Source: Culex pipiens pallens (Eukaryota; Arthropoda; Insecta; Diptera; Culicidae). Taken from it: DNA of 64,000 nt. The stretch covers positions 27,602,240 to 27,666,239 of the forward strand of contig NC_068938.1 of assembly GCF_016801865.2 (NCBI RefSeq), in the 5' to 3' direction. The stretch's first letter is position 1, and each line of letters opens with the position of its first letter. Both the position numbers and the translations under genes were made by a program. This document shows, piece after piece, positions 37,011-49,078 of the stretch. Below the pieces are notes generated by a model. It had not been told where the DNA came from, did no database searches, and saw nothing but the letters and a program-made list of their open reading frames with translations.

Positions 37011-37476
37011 AGGCCGATGCAAATATTTAAAAAAGTTTTTGTCCCTCGGCCTTGGCCGAGGTCAAGGGGGGGCAAAAAAATAAAAAAATATAAAAATTCA
37101 AATAACAAGCCATAATCTTCACATTTAAATGAAAAAAGTGTTTTAAAATGCATTTTACACTAGTTCAGTTGTTTTGCAATCATTAGTTTCCAAAAAATCT
37201 AAGATCTGACAAAAACAAAAATTGCATCGAAAAAAAATATTTTGCATCGAAAATTTTCAAAAAATCTTAAGATTTTTTAATAAACCCAAACATGCTAAAA
37301 ATGATTTTAAACGCAGGAGAATGTATTTTAATTTGATTTCAGCTGGTTGCACTTGAATTTTCATTGAAATTTTGAAGTTTATTGTAAAAATATTTTTTTT
37401 TGCCCCCTGATTTTTCGGGCCAATTTTGAAGGGGGGGGGGTGACAAAAACTTTCAAAAATATTTGTACCAGCCTTA
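37011..37476 (+). mobile_element. MITE with AGGC(C/T)G(A/G)T(G/A)CAAATATTT ends, copy 1
   Basis: GGCCGATGCAAATATTT...GTTTTTGTCCC faces GACAAAAACTTTCAAAAATA-TTTGTACCAGCC. It carries internal CCTCGGCC-TTGGCCGAGG and a run of nine or more G near the right end. A second copy, same orientation and near-identical, is at 49913-50366; diverged relatives lie near 56165 and 59325. Confidence 0.85.
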
Positions 37477-38498
37477 GAAAAGGGTAAAATAAAAAAAAAC
37501 AAAAAAAAATTTGGGCAGTACACACTTTGAATTTTTTTACTGGATTCGATCAATTTTACCGATTTTTCAACTGTCGGACAGTTCGGTTAACTGAAAATTA
37601 CCGAATTTGGTAAAATTTTACCGAAATTTTGTAACAAAGATTATTATGATTCATCTTACTACCGATGTCCGGTAAAATTTTGTTCATTTTGATAGATGGT
37701 TTACCGATTCGGTATTCGGTAAAAAAAAAAACTAAGTGTGTAGCAAGTTAAAGTGGAAATCCAGTGAAAAATATGTTTTTTTCTATGTTTCAATAAACTA
37801 CACCACATTTTTCGAATGACGATATTTCGGTAATCATTGGATCTATTCTACAAGTCGACATTTTTTTTAAATTTGATATCAGTAAACGTTTCAGTATCGT
37901 CAAGGTATAATAGATTTGGGGTCCTTGAACACGCTGCAATTGACAGAACTAAATTTTACTGAATATCCTGCCAATAAATCAATTTGTAAATTCGAGTAAG
38001 CTTGCTAAGAAATCCTCTTGAGGAACTATGCACATCTACATTTATCTGTGGAATCCACTACTGTTCACTGTTATCAACGTCAAAAATGACGAGTTGTGAA
38101 AGAGAAACTTTCTACCTAGCTATTTTAAAATAGCTAAAACCATGTTTTTATCAGGCCAAATAAAATATGATTTTCTCTTTCTTCATAAGATTTTTAAAAT
38201 ACCAAGCGACCTGAATATTGTTCTACTGGCACCAATCGACAATCAATTTCCATAAAAATCTAAAACCCCCCATCAATGACCCAATCACGCCGCGCAATGC
38301 ATGACATCATGCACTTCCAGAACACAACCAGCCAGCCAGCGTGCTAGCGCGATAACATTCGACGATTTTATCGAAATCGCACCACTTTCCATTTTAACCA
38401 TACCACTCGACTTCCTCCAAACACTACCTATTCTCTCTCTCCCTTTTGGAAAGTTCTATCCCCTTCCAACCCCACTACCCCATATAGCGTGTACTCAC
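37477..38498 (-). other. Intron 1 sequence downstream of the signal-peptide exon donor
   Basis: If the exon at 38499-38559 is real, this is the start of its intron. It is AT-rich, with TTTACCGAA-type short repeats (37530-37720). The next exon was not found. Confidence 0.4.
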
Positions 38499-38559
38499 CA
38501 CTTTCGATGTCGATGACGAGAAGAGTGAAAACGACGATTAATCCACATTTTAGAAACAT
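38499..38559 (-). CDS. First coding exon (signal peptide) of an unidentified secreted or membrane protein; partial
   Basis: The ATG at 38559 (context GTGAAAAATG, with an in-frame TGA two codons upstream) opens 20 codons plus one base before a consensus splice donor G|GTGAGT at 38498-38493. The peptide begins MFLKCG and continues as a run of V, I, L, F and T, a typical signal-peptide core, then turns polar (DIES). A phase-1 junction directly after a signal peptide is common in insect secreted, Ig-domain and receptor genes. The long leader upstream and the absence of a recognisable second exon nearby suggest very large introns, and I could not find exon 2 in the window. The family cannot be named from 20 residues. 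Only the 5' part of the gene is here. Confidence 0.6.
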
Positions 38560-39444
38560 TTTTCACCACCAGAATGTTGCCGCGCCGTGCTGTTGTTGCT
38601 GTTGCCACTGCTTCCACACTTCCTCACTTTGACCGTCTTCACCAGCGGCACGAAATTCACTCCAATTCGTCGTCGCGCTGCTGGAAATTCTATGCTGCCG
38701 CACCGATGAGGGGCCGCGACGAGCTAGCACTTCTAACTCGTGAACAGGTCGTCGTGAACGTTGTCATTGTGACCTCCCCTCGACTCTAACGCGCTGGACA
38801 CCCCATCGACTTGCTCGTTGGTTGCTCTGATGATGCTTGCACAAATTTCACTTCACGGACTTTACTCTCTCGGTGTAGCGGGCGCGTAGTTGCGGAAATG
38901 CTCGAGCGTATTCAATCGAAAGCACTACACTATCACTTGGCCAATTTGAACATCACTTGAACACGGCTTCAACAAGACCCCCCGAAGCACTGGAAGATGC
39001 GTTGTACCGGCTAAATGAAAAAGCTTGTAAGAAAACCTCAATTAGAAACCTAATCGTTCAATCGCGGCCAATCGGATCAATCGCTTCACAATTTCTTCTT
39101 CTTCGTTCGATCGGATCGAGGGAACGCACTTCACGCCGCGGCCCGCGGCCACGTGGACACCACACTCTGCCAAGGTGCGCTCACCACCAACAACAACAAC
39201 TCTTCATAGCGGACGGACACCCACGCGCGACGACTAGGACCAACCGGACACGACTTGGGAACAAAGACCTCCCGCCTCCGTCGTCACCGCTACACAGCAT
39301 CCTTTTTTGCACTCTTCTTGGTGGGTAGGTCGGTCGTACACGGTGGTATTGGTGGGCACCACACTCACTACACACTGATTCTAGACTCGGAACTCACACA
39401 CAGCTAACTGGGGGGCAACATTTCATGCGCTTCCACACTGGAAC
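38560..39444 (-). other. 5'UTR part of the signal-peptide exon
   Basis: This GC-richer, repeat-free stretch runs on the minus strand from a splice acceptor at 39446-39445 to the ATG at 38559. The acceptor has a long polypyrimidine tract ending CTCGTTTCAG. The stretch has the GTG/AAG/TTG-rich texture of insect leaders and several short upstream ORFs, one ending in a run of TGT codons near 39195. An initiator-like AATCAGTGTG with +1 near 39376 could be an alternative start. Exon length with the coding end is 946 nt. Upstream ORFs suggest translational control (inference). Confidence 0.5.
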
Positions 39445-39637
39445 CTGAAACGAGATGAAAATGAGAAAGAAGAAAAAAAAAGTTATTATTTGCATCCTGA
39501 CGGAATCTACGCACTAGACATTTGAGTTTAAAGTTGTTCAGGACTTCATCGCTGGCGCGATTCAGAACAACACTTCACGTGACCCGCAGGTCATGGAGGC
39601 ACTTTCGCTTCGCGAAAATCACCAACTTTTCGCTCAC
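39445..39637 (-). other. Candidate 193-nt leader intron
   Basis: Minus strand: donor CTG|GTGAGC at 39637-39632 and acceptor with about 30 nt of nearly pure pyrimidine ending TTTCAG at 39445. The size is ordinary for a short insect intron. The acceptor is convincing; the choice of this donor among nearby GT dinucleotides is less certain. Confidence 0.4.
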
Positions 39638-40050
39638 CAGCTGACTTTTTCATCCCCTTGAACTTGGAACCCCAAAACAGGTCGATCCGCGGTTCAAACA
39701 ATCTCCCACTTAACGTCTTCACAACTTCCTTCAAACTACTCTAAATCCATCACTCAAACTTGAACCACTTCAGCGGAGTTCGGCTGGTTGCTGCTGCTTC
39801 GCAGCGCACCGAGCTTCGTCAACAAAATTTCCAAACTTCCACGGAGGTTTTCCTTTGTTATCGCGATGCTGGTAGACTGGTTGGTTTTGTCAGGCAGGAC
39901 GAAATCAGCGACGATATCTCACACAACCCCTGCTCGCGGGTACTGCGCAGAAGCAGCATTCCAGCGTTCAGATTTCGATGGAAGGATCCTTGCACCAATA
40001 CCAACCAACACCAACGGCAACATTCATGTTGAGAGTTGAGTTGTTGAACA
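39638..40050 (-). other. Probable upstream leader exon and promoter-proximal sequence
   Basis: The sequence upstream of the candidate donor has the same GC-richer, repeat-free, leader-like composition as the signal-peptide exon. No frame is convincing. Beyond 40050 there is a strongly strand-asymmetric GGGGAGGGGAGG-type block (about 40150-40260), which could be a promoter-associated GAGA or G-rich element. The true transcription start was not identified. Confidence 0.35.
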
Positions 40051-43037
40051 ACAACAGCGCGAGCGGAGGGTAATCACCACACTCCTCTTGGCATGCTTTC
40101 ACATGGCGGCCGTGTTGGTCTGCTGGTCATATGTTTTTCGTTTTTGTCGGGTTGAAGGAAGGGGAGAGGGGAGGGGAGGTTTCCAGGGCGGGTGGATGAG
40201 GGAAGGAGCGGGATGCTGTGGGTGAGAGTGTTGGAGTGATGTAGATGTGCGTGGGATCCAAGGACTCACGGAGAAAGGTTTCATGGTGGGCACTTGGTTC
40301 TGGAACAACATGTGATCTAAAAACATGACAGTTTTTAAAAAATAACTGTGCCTTCGAAGAGATATGCTTTTTTGATAAACACAAAAAAAATGGTTCTTAG
40401 AAAATCTGTTGAGTAAATTAATTACAATTAATCACTAATGATTTTTCCTCGCAAAAAAAAAGGAAAACAAAAATGACATTTGACAAAACATTCCAAATTT
40501 ACGATCAATCGACAGCAATATTGTGGTGGGGAGTACAAGTTGAATTATTTTTTTGAAAAGACAGTGAGAAAAAGAGCAACTCTCTCTCTCATTCTGATTA
40601 TTTCAGTATCCACTGCTTTGTTCGTATTTGACAAAAGAAAGTAGGGTAAATTCTCGTATGTTTGGCAGGTTAAGGGCTCGCACCTAACTTCATCCAAGCT
40701 GATTTTCACTATTTCAACAACTAATTTGGCAAAACTATTGATAGAAACATGCTTGCTCATTTCTTATTGAGCTGACTATCACTCGATTTCAGTTGAACGA
40801 GCTTTTATGAGCTGTAATTGAATGTCAAAGTGCTGATATGGCAACATTAGAGGCACGCTGGAATTAGACGCTGTTCCAATAATACAGAATTAACAAAAGG
40901 AATCTTCAAACACAATTTTGCCTACTTTTTCACAGGCCCTTTGACGCATATGCAAAGTGATTTTGTAATTCTCTAAAGTTAAAGTTTAGTTGAAATTAAT
41001 TTTTTGTGAACCTTTGAAGTTTTTGCTAATACATAAATTATTGTTTTATCCATATTTGTTCGTGATAAATCGAAAAAAGCATAACTTTGTTAAGAGTATC
41101 ATAATCAAAAAATTTCACAGGTTTGAATGTGATTGGTAACAGCAAATTTCGTCAAAATATTCATCAAACATCAAAGCAAAAATAGAGGTATTCCATATTA
41201 ATTTAATAGTCATAATGAGTCATTGGGTTGGACCTCAAGCTTATTTGGTACCGTTAGTGGGGGTGACTATGGGTCAAAAAACAAAAAACCTCTCGTAATT
41301 TCTTAATAATAAAAACAATTTAAATAACATTGAAAATCTTTCAACGTAGATTTGTTTTTAGATAGTTTACTAACATTTTCCCAAAATATGCTGCATTTTG
41401 ATGAACACTGCCTTAAATGCCAACAGTTTGAAAATTGACCCAATCTAACCCATTGGGTCAAATGAAACTAAAATGATGCTCAAATACAACGATATGGTAA
41501 AAACAAGTCATCCAACAGTGTTTTTTGTTCGAGGGAATCGTATTGACATGCTACAATATTTGAAGTAATGATTTTCAAACATTTGAGTAGTTTTAGAGCA
41601 AATCCAACAAAAATATTAGAACAATGATTTTTCGAGAGGTCATTTTTTGCCAAAAACGTACCTCAACTTTAGACAGCTGCCAAAATAACAAGATTTGTTC
41701 TAGGCACGAGATTTTTTTACCCAATCTTTTTTTTGCTTTTGACATACAATGTTGCTTGTTCAACGTTTGTTAGGATTATGCCTTTGTATTTTTTGAAATG
41801 ATTTTATTTCACATCTAAACATTCTTTATGTTTGAATTTGATTCTTATCATTTCAATACTGATGTTATCAGAAATAATTATTTAACTTGAAAAATATGCA
41901 AAAAGATTGCAAAAGACACTGAATTCTAATTTCTTAAAGTTTTGGCTGTTTTTATTTCTAATTCAATTATTTCTTTTTTGAGGATTTTGATTAGCTTTTC
42001 AACGATAAAGTTTGCTGGGAAAAATCTTAAAAAGGCAAATTAATCATATTGAAAATAAAGATCGCTGCAAATATTTAAAAAAAATTAAAAAACAATCTAA
42101 AGAAGTTAAGAAATCAGATAGCATTTTTTTCATAATCTTCAATAATTCTAAGAAATTTGAAGAATGACGAATCAGATATATATTTGTATACATTTTTTTT
42201 TTAAATTTCATGTCTTTTAAAAAAATTGAAATGTTTTGTAAAATATTTGAATAAAGGTGCACAACAACGCAAAAATTGTTTTTTCGTAGAGAAGATTTGA
42301 ATCCAAAATTTGTTTTAATAAATTTTATCTTGTCTCGTTGATTTTTCTAACTTGAATAAAAACTTGCAACGACGAAATTTTGATATTTTTTTAAGTTAAT
42401 GATGGCAGGGAATTCAATTTCAATCGACAAAAACAATTACAATACAGTTTTGTCCAAAACAAAATAAAAGTAAATCAAATAAACAAAACTTTGATAGTAA
42501 TCTTTGTATTTCTTTCTTCAAAACAAATATTTTAAATCTAATTTGCATCACTTGTTTATGCATTTGTTGACTTGAATTAACCTATTAAAATAAATTTTAT
42601 GAAAAAAAATGTTTACTGTTTTATTTACTTTCACCAACATTAGTTCCGGTAAAAAAAGCATTAGTTCCGGCCCGCTTCTGCTTTAGAAAAATCAAATCTG
42701 GCCCGCAGGGCCAAAAAGTTGGGCACCCCTGTAATAGATGAACCATTAGTTTAATAGATTGAAATAACGATTATTTTTTTCATTTTTTTTTTTTTTTTGC
42801 TCGCTAGTTCATGTAAGCTACAAATTTGGCCCGCCCTTTAAAAACGGTGTGCACCCCTGCCCTAAACATAAAAATAAAGTGTATTTTAGAAATCAATTTT
42901 AAAGTGACAAAAAAAATATTCTAAAATCAGCAGTTTTTTTCGGTGTAGTCTTTGCCGAAGAAATCGATCACAACATTCTTTAAAAATATGCAGGTTTTCA
43001 CATACCATTTTTGTATGGCACTTACTTTTTCATCCCG
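40051..43037. other. Gene-free stretch upstream of the leader exon
   Basis: G-rich asymmetric block at 40150-40260, an inserted element at 40642-40877, and relatives of the GGGGTGCCCAAC/GGCCCGC hAT-type ends near 42660-42730 and 42830-42860. The rest is AT-rich. Confidence 0.4.
40642..40877. mobile_element. Dispersed element with TAGGGTAAATTCTCG end, copy 1
   Basis: It shares both ends and internal blocks (TTCAGC/TGAACG, AGAGGCACGCTGGAATTAGA, CATATGG) with the inverted copy at 48850-49078. TAGGG ends hint at hAT, but no 8-bp duplication was found. Confidence 0.6.
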
Positions 43038-43660
43038 TAAACTGCCGTTCACAGAAAAAAAAAGTTTAATTTTGGAATAATGAAAATTTGGTAGGTTGCA
43101 TATGACCTTATTTTGTTGAGTAATATTACATAAAAAATGTGTAAAAATGTGGACCTGATGAATTATTCATCAAAAACTGATGACAATTCATAATTTTCTG
43201 GGGTAAAATTAATCATTTTTTTGACACAAAATCTGTCACAACTTCCAGATGAATATAACCATCATTTTTTTCTGTGTTCTACGCATAATAGTCCCATGTT
43301 CCAAAAAGGGCAACTGAGAAAAACGCGATTGAAATTTTTCGACCGATTTCTGTGTTTCGACGCATAATTGTCCCGTGGATTCCTTTTCGCCCTATGTGCC
43401 CCTAATCGCCCCAGTTATAGTAGTTTATCACCCTTATTTGTGATTCTCTTGCTCTACAACAGGTAAACAAGACATAATGCCTAGTAAAACTAATGATTCC
43501 GTGTAAGAAAATACTTGGTGGGATAATTTTGCGTAGAAGTTTAATGATGGGACAAACAGACTTGGTGTTGTATTTAATGAGTTTCCGAACAAAGTACCAG
43601 ATTTTATGTGTTTTTCTTACAATACACAGCAAACTAAACTTAAAAATGTCATAAAATCAA
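43038..43660 (-). mobile_element. MITE of the TTAACTGCCGTTCTACGC family, truncated and interrupted copy
   Basis: The left end TAAACTGCCGTTC continues after an insertion as TTCTACGCATAATAGTCCC and matches, inverted, the complete copy at 54371-54805. The far end is missing beyond about 43660. Confidence 0.85.
43051..43276. mobile_element. MITE with ACAGAAAAA ends inserted in another MITE, 4-bp duplication
   Basis: ACAGAAAAA...TTTTTCTGT ends are flanked by GTTC at 43047-43050 and 43277-43280, while the uninterrupted family copy has a single GTTC. This fixes boundaries (226 bp) and duplication exactly. Confidence 0.88.
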
Positions 43661-43679
43661 AATATGTGAAAAACAAGCG

Positions 43680-44420
43680 AAAAATTAAAAAAAAGTGATT
43701 GTAAATACATAGAAGAACTTTTAAGGCCAAATACTATCAAAAATAAACACAAATTAAACAAGTTGACCCTTGTTAAACGAAAAACTTTACTTCTCTTGTT
43801 TTATGGTTTTCTTGTTTCATTTTTAAGTATTTGTATATGCATTTATCATGTTTAGGTTATGTTTGTTTTTTATAGTATTTGGCCTGTTTTACCACCTTAT
43901 ATCATTACTTTTTGCCTATCTAGTTTTTCATGTTTTTATAGTCACTTTTTAAAACTTGTGCTTGAACATTTTCTACAGTAGAACGATACTTTTGGCATTT
44001 AAGTTGTTAAAAAATGCGTAGAGGCATAGTCTGGTACATTACAAAAATAGTAATTATTAAATTTTACTTAAAATATAGGAAATGTTAGTAAAAAACACAG
44101 CCGTCATCTTTGGCTAAAAAAAAAATACATTTTTAAAAACATTGGCATAGACACATAAAACAATTCACACTTCCAACCCAATTTTTTTTTTTAATTTCAA
44201 GAGTTCTTCTTTCCAATGCTTTTTAAATATCAAAAATTGGTTGAAAAATTGATTTTTGGCAAATTTTTAGATCGAAGCCCGTCTATAGGTGGGGTAGGGT
44301 TGTAGAGGGTTAAATGCAAATAAAAATACAAAAATGGAACATGAAAACATAAAACAAGAGAAATTTATCTTTACGTAGAACAAAAGTGGCTCAAAATGAC
44401 ATCCTAAACACGGAAAATTT
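43680..44420 (-). mobile_element. MITE-like element with TTAACCCTCTAC end, rearranged copy 2
   Basis: Inverse-orientation homolog of 8776-9396 ending GTTGTAGAGGGTTAA at 44313. Sequence matching the other half continues after 44313 in direct orientation (AACAAGAG, GCTCAAAATGAC, CTAAACACGG), so the copy is rearranged or two partial copies abut. Confidence 0.6.
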
Positions 44421-47400
44421 AAATAAAGTTTTTGAGGGTTGAGCATTTGCGGTTTGAGGGACAAATTTATTAACGATCATTACCTATTTTGGCTTTATAA
44501 CATTGCTTCTAAACATAATCTATCACAACAAATATTTTTAAGAAACTTCTAGTTAAACAATCATTGATATTTTTTCTAAGTTCATGATTATTTATCAAAT
44601 TGTATATTACATAACGAATTTGTTTGTTCAATTCACGAAATTTTTTTTGAATAGGTCCTATAAGCATATGAAAGACAATATGACCTTTAAAAAAAACTCT
44701 TGAATTGGAGTTTATCATGGCTTCAAAACGTTTTTGAAAAAAACATCTGAATTAAAATATAAATAAGATTTTTTTTTGTTTTCAGAATTTCTACCACTCT
44801 AGTCCATGACAATTTTGAAAATTGAACTATGTGTTTTACTGAGGACAAGAAAAGAATACAATACTGTACATAGCGTTTCCTTTGTTTCTGGCTCTAAAAG
44901 TTTAATATTTTAATAACCCTGAAAACCATTTAAAAATGTTTTGTGGTTCATGTAAACAAAAACATATGTCATAAGAGGTTCGGAGATAAAAAATATTGCA
45001 GAAAGCATATCTGCTGGCAAACGGTTTACAGTTTGAGACATGAAGAATTTAAAATATGCGCTTTGAAAATTTAGCAAATGATTTTTAAATGGGTTTACTT
45101 TATGCGGAGAATAGCTTTTGGAATTTCCTGAATTCTTTACATCAATATCTACAACTTTGCCGAAGACACCAAATCGATCAGATCTCTTGATTGAAAATTG
45201 ATAATGTTTTGAAGAGTTGCTCTAAACCATTATTTCAAAAATGATTACCAACAGTTTTTAAATATATTAGTCAAAATTTGAAACGCGAGTGACCCACGTG
45301 TCACCCGACGCACTCTGCTTCGCAGCTTGCGTTTGGTGTTTGTTTTATAGTGTGAGTTGGCGTTCCCGCGCAGGAACCGCACCGAGCTTGTGATTCCACA
45401 TCCCAAAGTCAGCGAACTCTGGCGGGGAACATCATCATCCTCCATTCGCCCGCATTGTCCCTTCCAGTTTTTCGGTGGGTATCCTTTAAAGGTCCTCATC
45501 CCCTCCTGAAACCGATGATACAGGACGATGTACACGATTTTTTTTTTGCGGGAGGAGAGGACGAGAATTCAATAAGCACGAATATCGCAGGAGGAAGGTG
45601 ACCCCCCCCCCCCCTGAACTGTGCTGGCGAAGTTCAAGGAACCTTGAGAAATTTTGGCTGGGCTAAATTACCAGCTGTGAACAGGGTAAATTTGCCGTAC
45701 TTTTTCAATTTGTTCCATCCGATTGTTTTCGGACCCGCTATTGGAGGATTGCATCATGGCCACATGAAATGCTCGTCAGCCTGAAACAACAACAAAAACG
45801 AGTACAACAGTAATTATTGTGGCATGGCCTCGAGAAAATGCGCTCCGTGGCCCATTAAGAAGCCGGCTGAGGAAGTTCAATTAATTGAATTTTCAGCTCT
45901 GCTGAAAAAGAGACTGCTGTTAATGTCGGCGCAGAATAACAGCTACTTTCGAGTGGGGGGAGCTGAAACCTTGAAGAATTGGTTGGTTTGCGGTGGAAAG
46001 CACAAGGTATACACCTAATTGTGTCCTAGTTTTGCTGGTTAGGTACTTGCAAAGACAAAATAGCAATGTTAGGTCCAAGTTAATTAACTTTAATTGCTGA
46101 AAATATCAGTTTTTGGTAGCTTTTTTGTATGAAACAGCTCGGACTAGCGTTTGAGTATACTCGCATAACAACTCCATTTAGATACTGTTTGAACATTTTA
46201 TATGGAATCGTAAATACGTTTGATTGATTAATCAGATATACCAACACTTAACTCGTCCCATTATTACCAATTTCTAGAATCGCTAAAACAACATTACCGA
46301 TGAATTGATACCAGTCCAGAACTCAACCGACACGATAACGAGACATTCCAACGAAACGAGGCATTCAATTCTGGCTTATTTGAGCTGTCATCGAACCCGT
46401 CCGCCCCATAAATCCAACATTCGCAATTATTAGTGCGAATCACTCTCTCTCGCTCTTCCCTTCCACCGCCAATCAAACCGATTAGAGCCAATTCAATACC
46501 CGAGTTATCCCTCGCGCGCGCGGTAATTTCCATCTAATCGATATGGCTTTTCACTGGAAAGCATCATCCCTGCGCTGGTGCTAAGCCCTGCTCAAAGGCC
46601 GGCCCATTCAGCATCACTAGAAACAGTCTTTGTGTCTGTCCGATGCCGTATACGAGCATCGATGATTCCCGGGAAGAAGGAATTAATTAGCCAGCGTTGT
46701 GTAACGACCCTTTTGAACGGACCTCTCGGACCCCCGCTGGACAGAGCTGTTTATTGTTCTGCACCTCTGGATCTCGATTTCCACTCCACTTGAAGGGACT
46801 GATTGGAACCGATTTACTGCGCAGTTATTGAGTAGTGATATATGTGCGTGGCGAGTTCCTCCATCACCTACCCTCGTCGCATCGTCTAATGGTGGAGCCC
46901 TAACCAGTCTTTGATTGTTCGGAATGTGGTGTTACGTTCCGTCCCTGATTCCGTCCATCCATCAGCTCGAGCGTTCATATCACTTTTTATGACGATCTCT
47001 CGCCTCCATCTTCTTCTCGCAGCCTTTTGCTTACTTGAAGGCTGGTACAGAACTGTGTAACTCAAACTCGTCTATTCCGAGAATCACTTTCAGGGTCAAT
47101 TAATTTCAGTTCAGGAATCGTGTTTGCTCCACTCACTTCGTTCTGAGAGTTCGAAGTAGGTTTTTTTTGGGGGATAGGTCGGCCTTTGGGGACCGGCGGC
47201 TGGACGATGAACTTTACAAGGTCGTCGTGTCTCTGTGTCTGTTGGTTACAAAAGGTTTTGGCTCCTTGGAAGCGCGGCAATCAATATTGATTTGGAGTTT
47301 TACGGCGGGTTGTGTTGTTTTATTCGACGATTCTGATGCTATTTGGAAGAAACCAATCTAGGGAGAATGATATGTTGAGTGAATAATTTCTTAGAGTGAA

Positions 47401-48700
47401 ATCAAGAGGTTTGGCATCGTTTTCACAACAGTAGTTGTTCTGTAATTTTTTAAGTTGAAAAATATTCATGTAAATGTTCATTTGTTTAAAATATTTTTTT
47501 TTAACTCACAAAACTTCATTTTGACCAAAACCGAAAAATTGATTTCATTGGTCATTTTTTGTTACTTTGTACGGATTTGCCTTCCCTATGACCAACGAAG
47601 ACATTTTGTGTCATTGGTTCACAATGCTTTGTATCTTTTGTTCCGATCGATTTGGAGTCATCGGCATAATTGTAGGATAAGTGCACGGATTTTTTTTTTT
47701 GCAGATTTTCAAATCAACTGTTAATAAAATCAATTTCTCAAAATCATTTTTTTTTTATTTTTTTCATACTACTTTTGTGTCACAGAGAAGTACAGTCCAG
47801 ACTCGATTATCCGACATTTCGACTATCCAAAGTTTGATTTTCCGAAGGTCTGTATAGGGCTTCGGAAAATCGAACAAGGAACAAAAAATGTTTCGTTTCT
47901 TTTTTCTTACTTTTAACATCAAATTCGAGTTCTGCGACCCTATTTAAGTCACATTTGATAAGTTGATTGCCTATTATTTAATTCAGAAAATTTACTCAAA
48001 TTTCATCTAAGGGCCAAATATGTCATATGAAGCACTTGTGCAATTTTAATCTTGCATAAACAATTTTAATTTAGTTATTTAATGTTGCCTTTTAAAAGAT
48101 ATGACATTGGCATTAGAAAACAAGGGGATGTAACTTAGTTTTTTTTTATATATATATATATCATGAGCAATATATCACAACAATATTCCAATATGATCGC
48201 AGTGGTAGTATGACTCGTCAGAAAAATTGGCGATATTTAAATTTAAAAAAAACGAAAATCTTCAAATTCTTTGTTAAAAAACTATTTTAAGTGGCCATAT
48301 TATTAAATTTACTGTAAATTATTTATGGTTTACAAATTCGAATACACATAAAAAAGTACAGTAAAAAAAACATGTTGAAATAGTTTAATTTTTTTTCAAA
48401 ATATTTTTTTTTTTCAAAAAAATAACAAAGCTTACATTTTTTTCCGTACGGCTAAAAAAATACGGATTATGGGAAATAGCATCCTTGTGAAAAAATGAAA
48501 ACAAAATAAGCATTTTTTCTGAGTGTCTATTTTTCTAGATAGTCCTCATTAATACCAAACTTTGCCGAAGACACCAACTTTATCAGAAAATTCCATCAAA
48601 AGATACAGATTTTAGAATATTTCACGCAAAACGATGAGGGGGAGGGGGGAGGGTTCTGAGATTTCAAAAGTGTGTTGTTTATGGATGCTCCATATCAAAC
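44421..48700. other. Gene-free stretch with GC-rich islands (45280-46020, 46280-47350)
   Basis: The islands look single-copy. 46280-47350 has homeodomain-type TAAT/ATTA motifs within GC-richer DNA, as in insect enhancers, but no coding frame I recognise. A 13-C run lies at 45602. The TTTGCCGAAGACACCAAATC motif occurs at 45157, and a close variant at 48560. CAGTCCAGACTCGATTATCC (47794) looks like a pogo/Tc1-like terminus. Confidence 0.4.
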
Positions 48701-48849
48701 GACGGAAAATTTTGTATTAAGCATACGCAATTTGAATGTATGTATGAAGCATGCAAAATAATCTCCATATTGCATTTTTTTTAAATTTAGTATTTTCGAA
48801 AAATACGGCAATTTGTGTAAATTTTAAAATTTTCAACAAAAACTTTAAT
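48700..48849. repeat. Degenerate outlying monomer of the 125-bp array
   Basis: GCATACGCAATTTG, CATATTGCA and TAGTATTTTCGAAAAATACGG match the array at 49080-49800. It is separated from that array by an inserted element. Confidence 0.6.
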
Positions 48850-49078
48850 TAGAGGAACAGCATCTAATTCCAGCGTGCCTCTAATGTTGCCATATCCTAT
48901 ATATGCCATATAAAGTGTTTTCAGCTGAAATCGAGTGATAAATAGTTTCATAAGAAGTGAGCAAGCAAGTCTCTTTCTAAAGTTTTGTCAAATTAGTTAT
49001 TTAAATAGTGAAAATCAGCTAATTGGATGGAAATAGGAGCGAGTGGTTAAACTGCCAAACATTCGAGAATTTTCCCTA
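48850..49078. mobile_element. Dispersed element (TAGAGGAACAGC / CCCTA ends), copy 2, inside the tandem array
   Basis: Inverted copy of 40642-40877. Array sequence resumes on both sides, so insertion happened after the array formed, within the ACTCTAATAAAGTGAAAA segment of a monomer. Confidence 0.65.
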
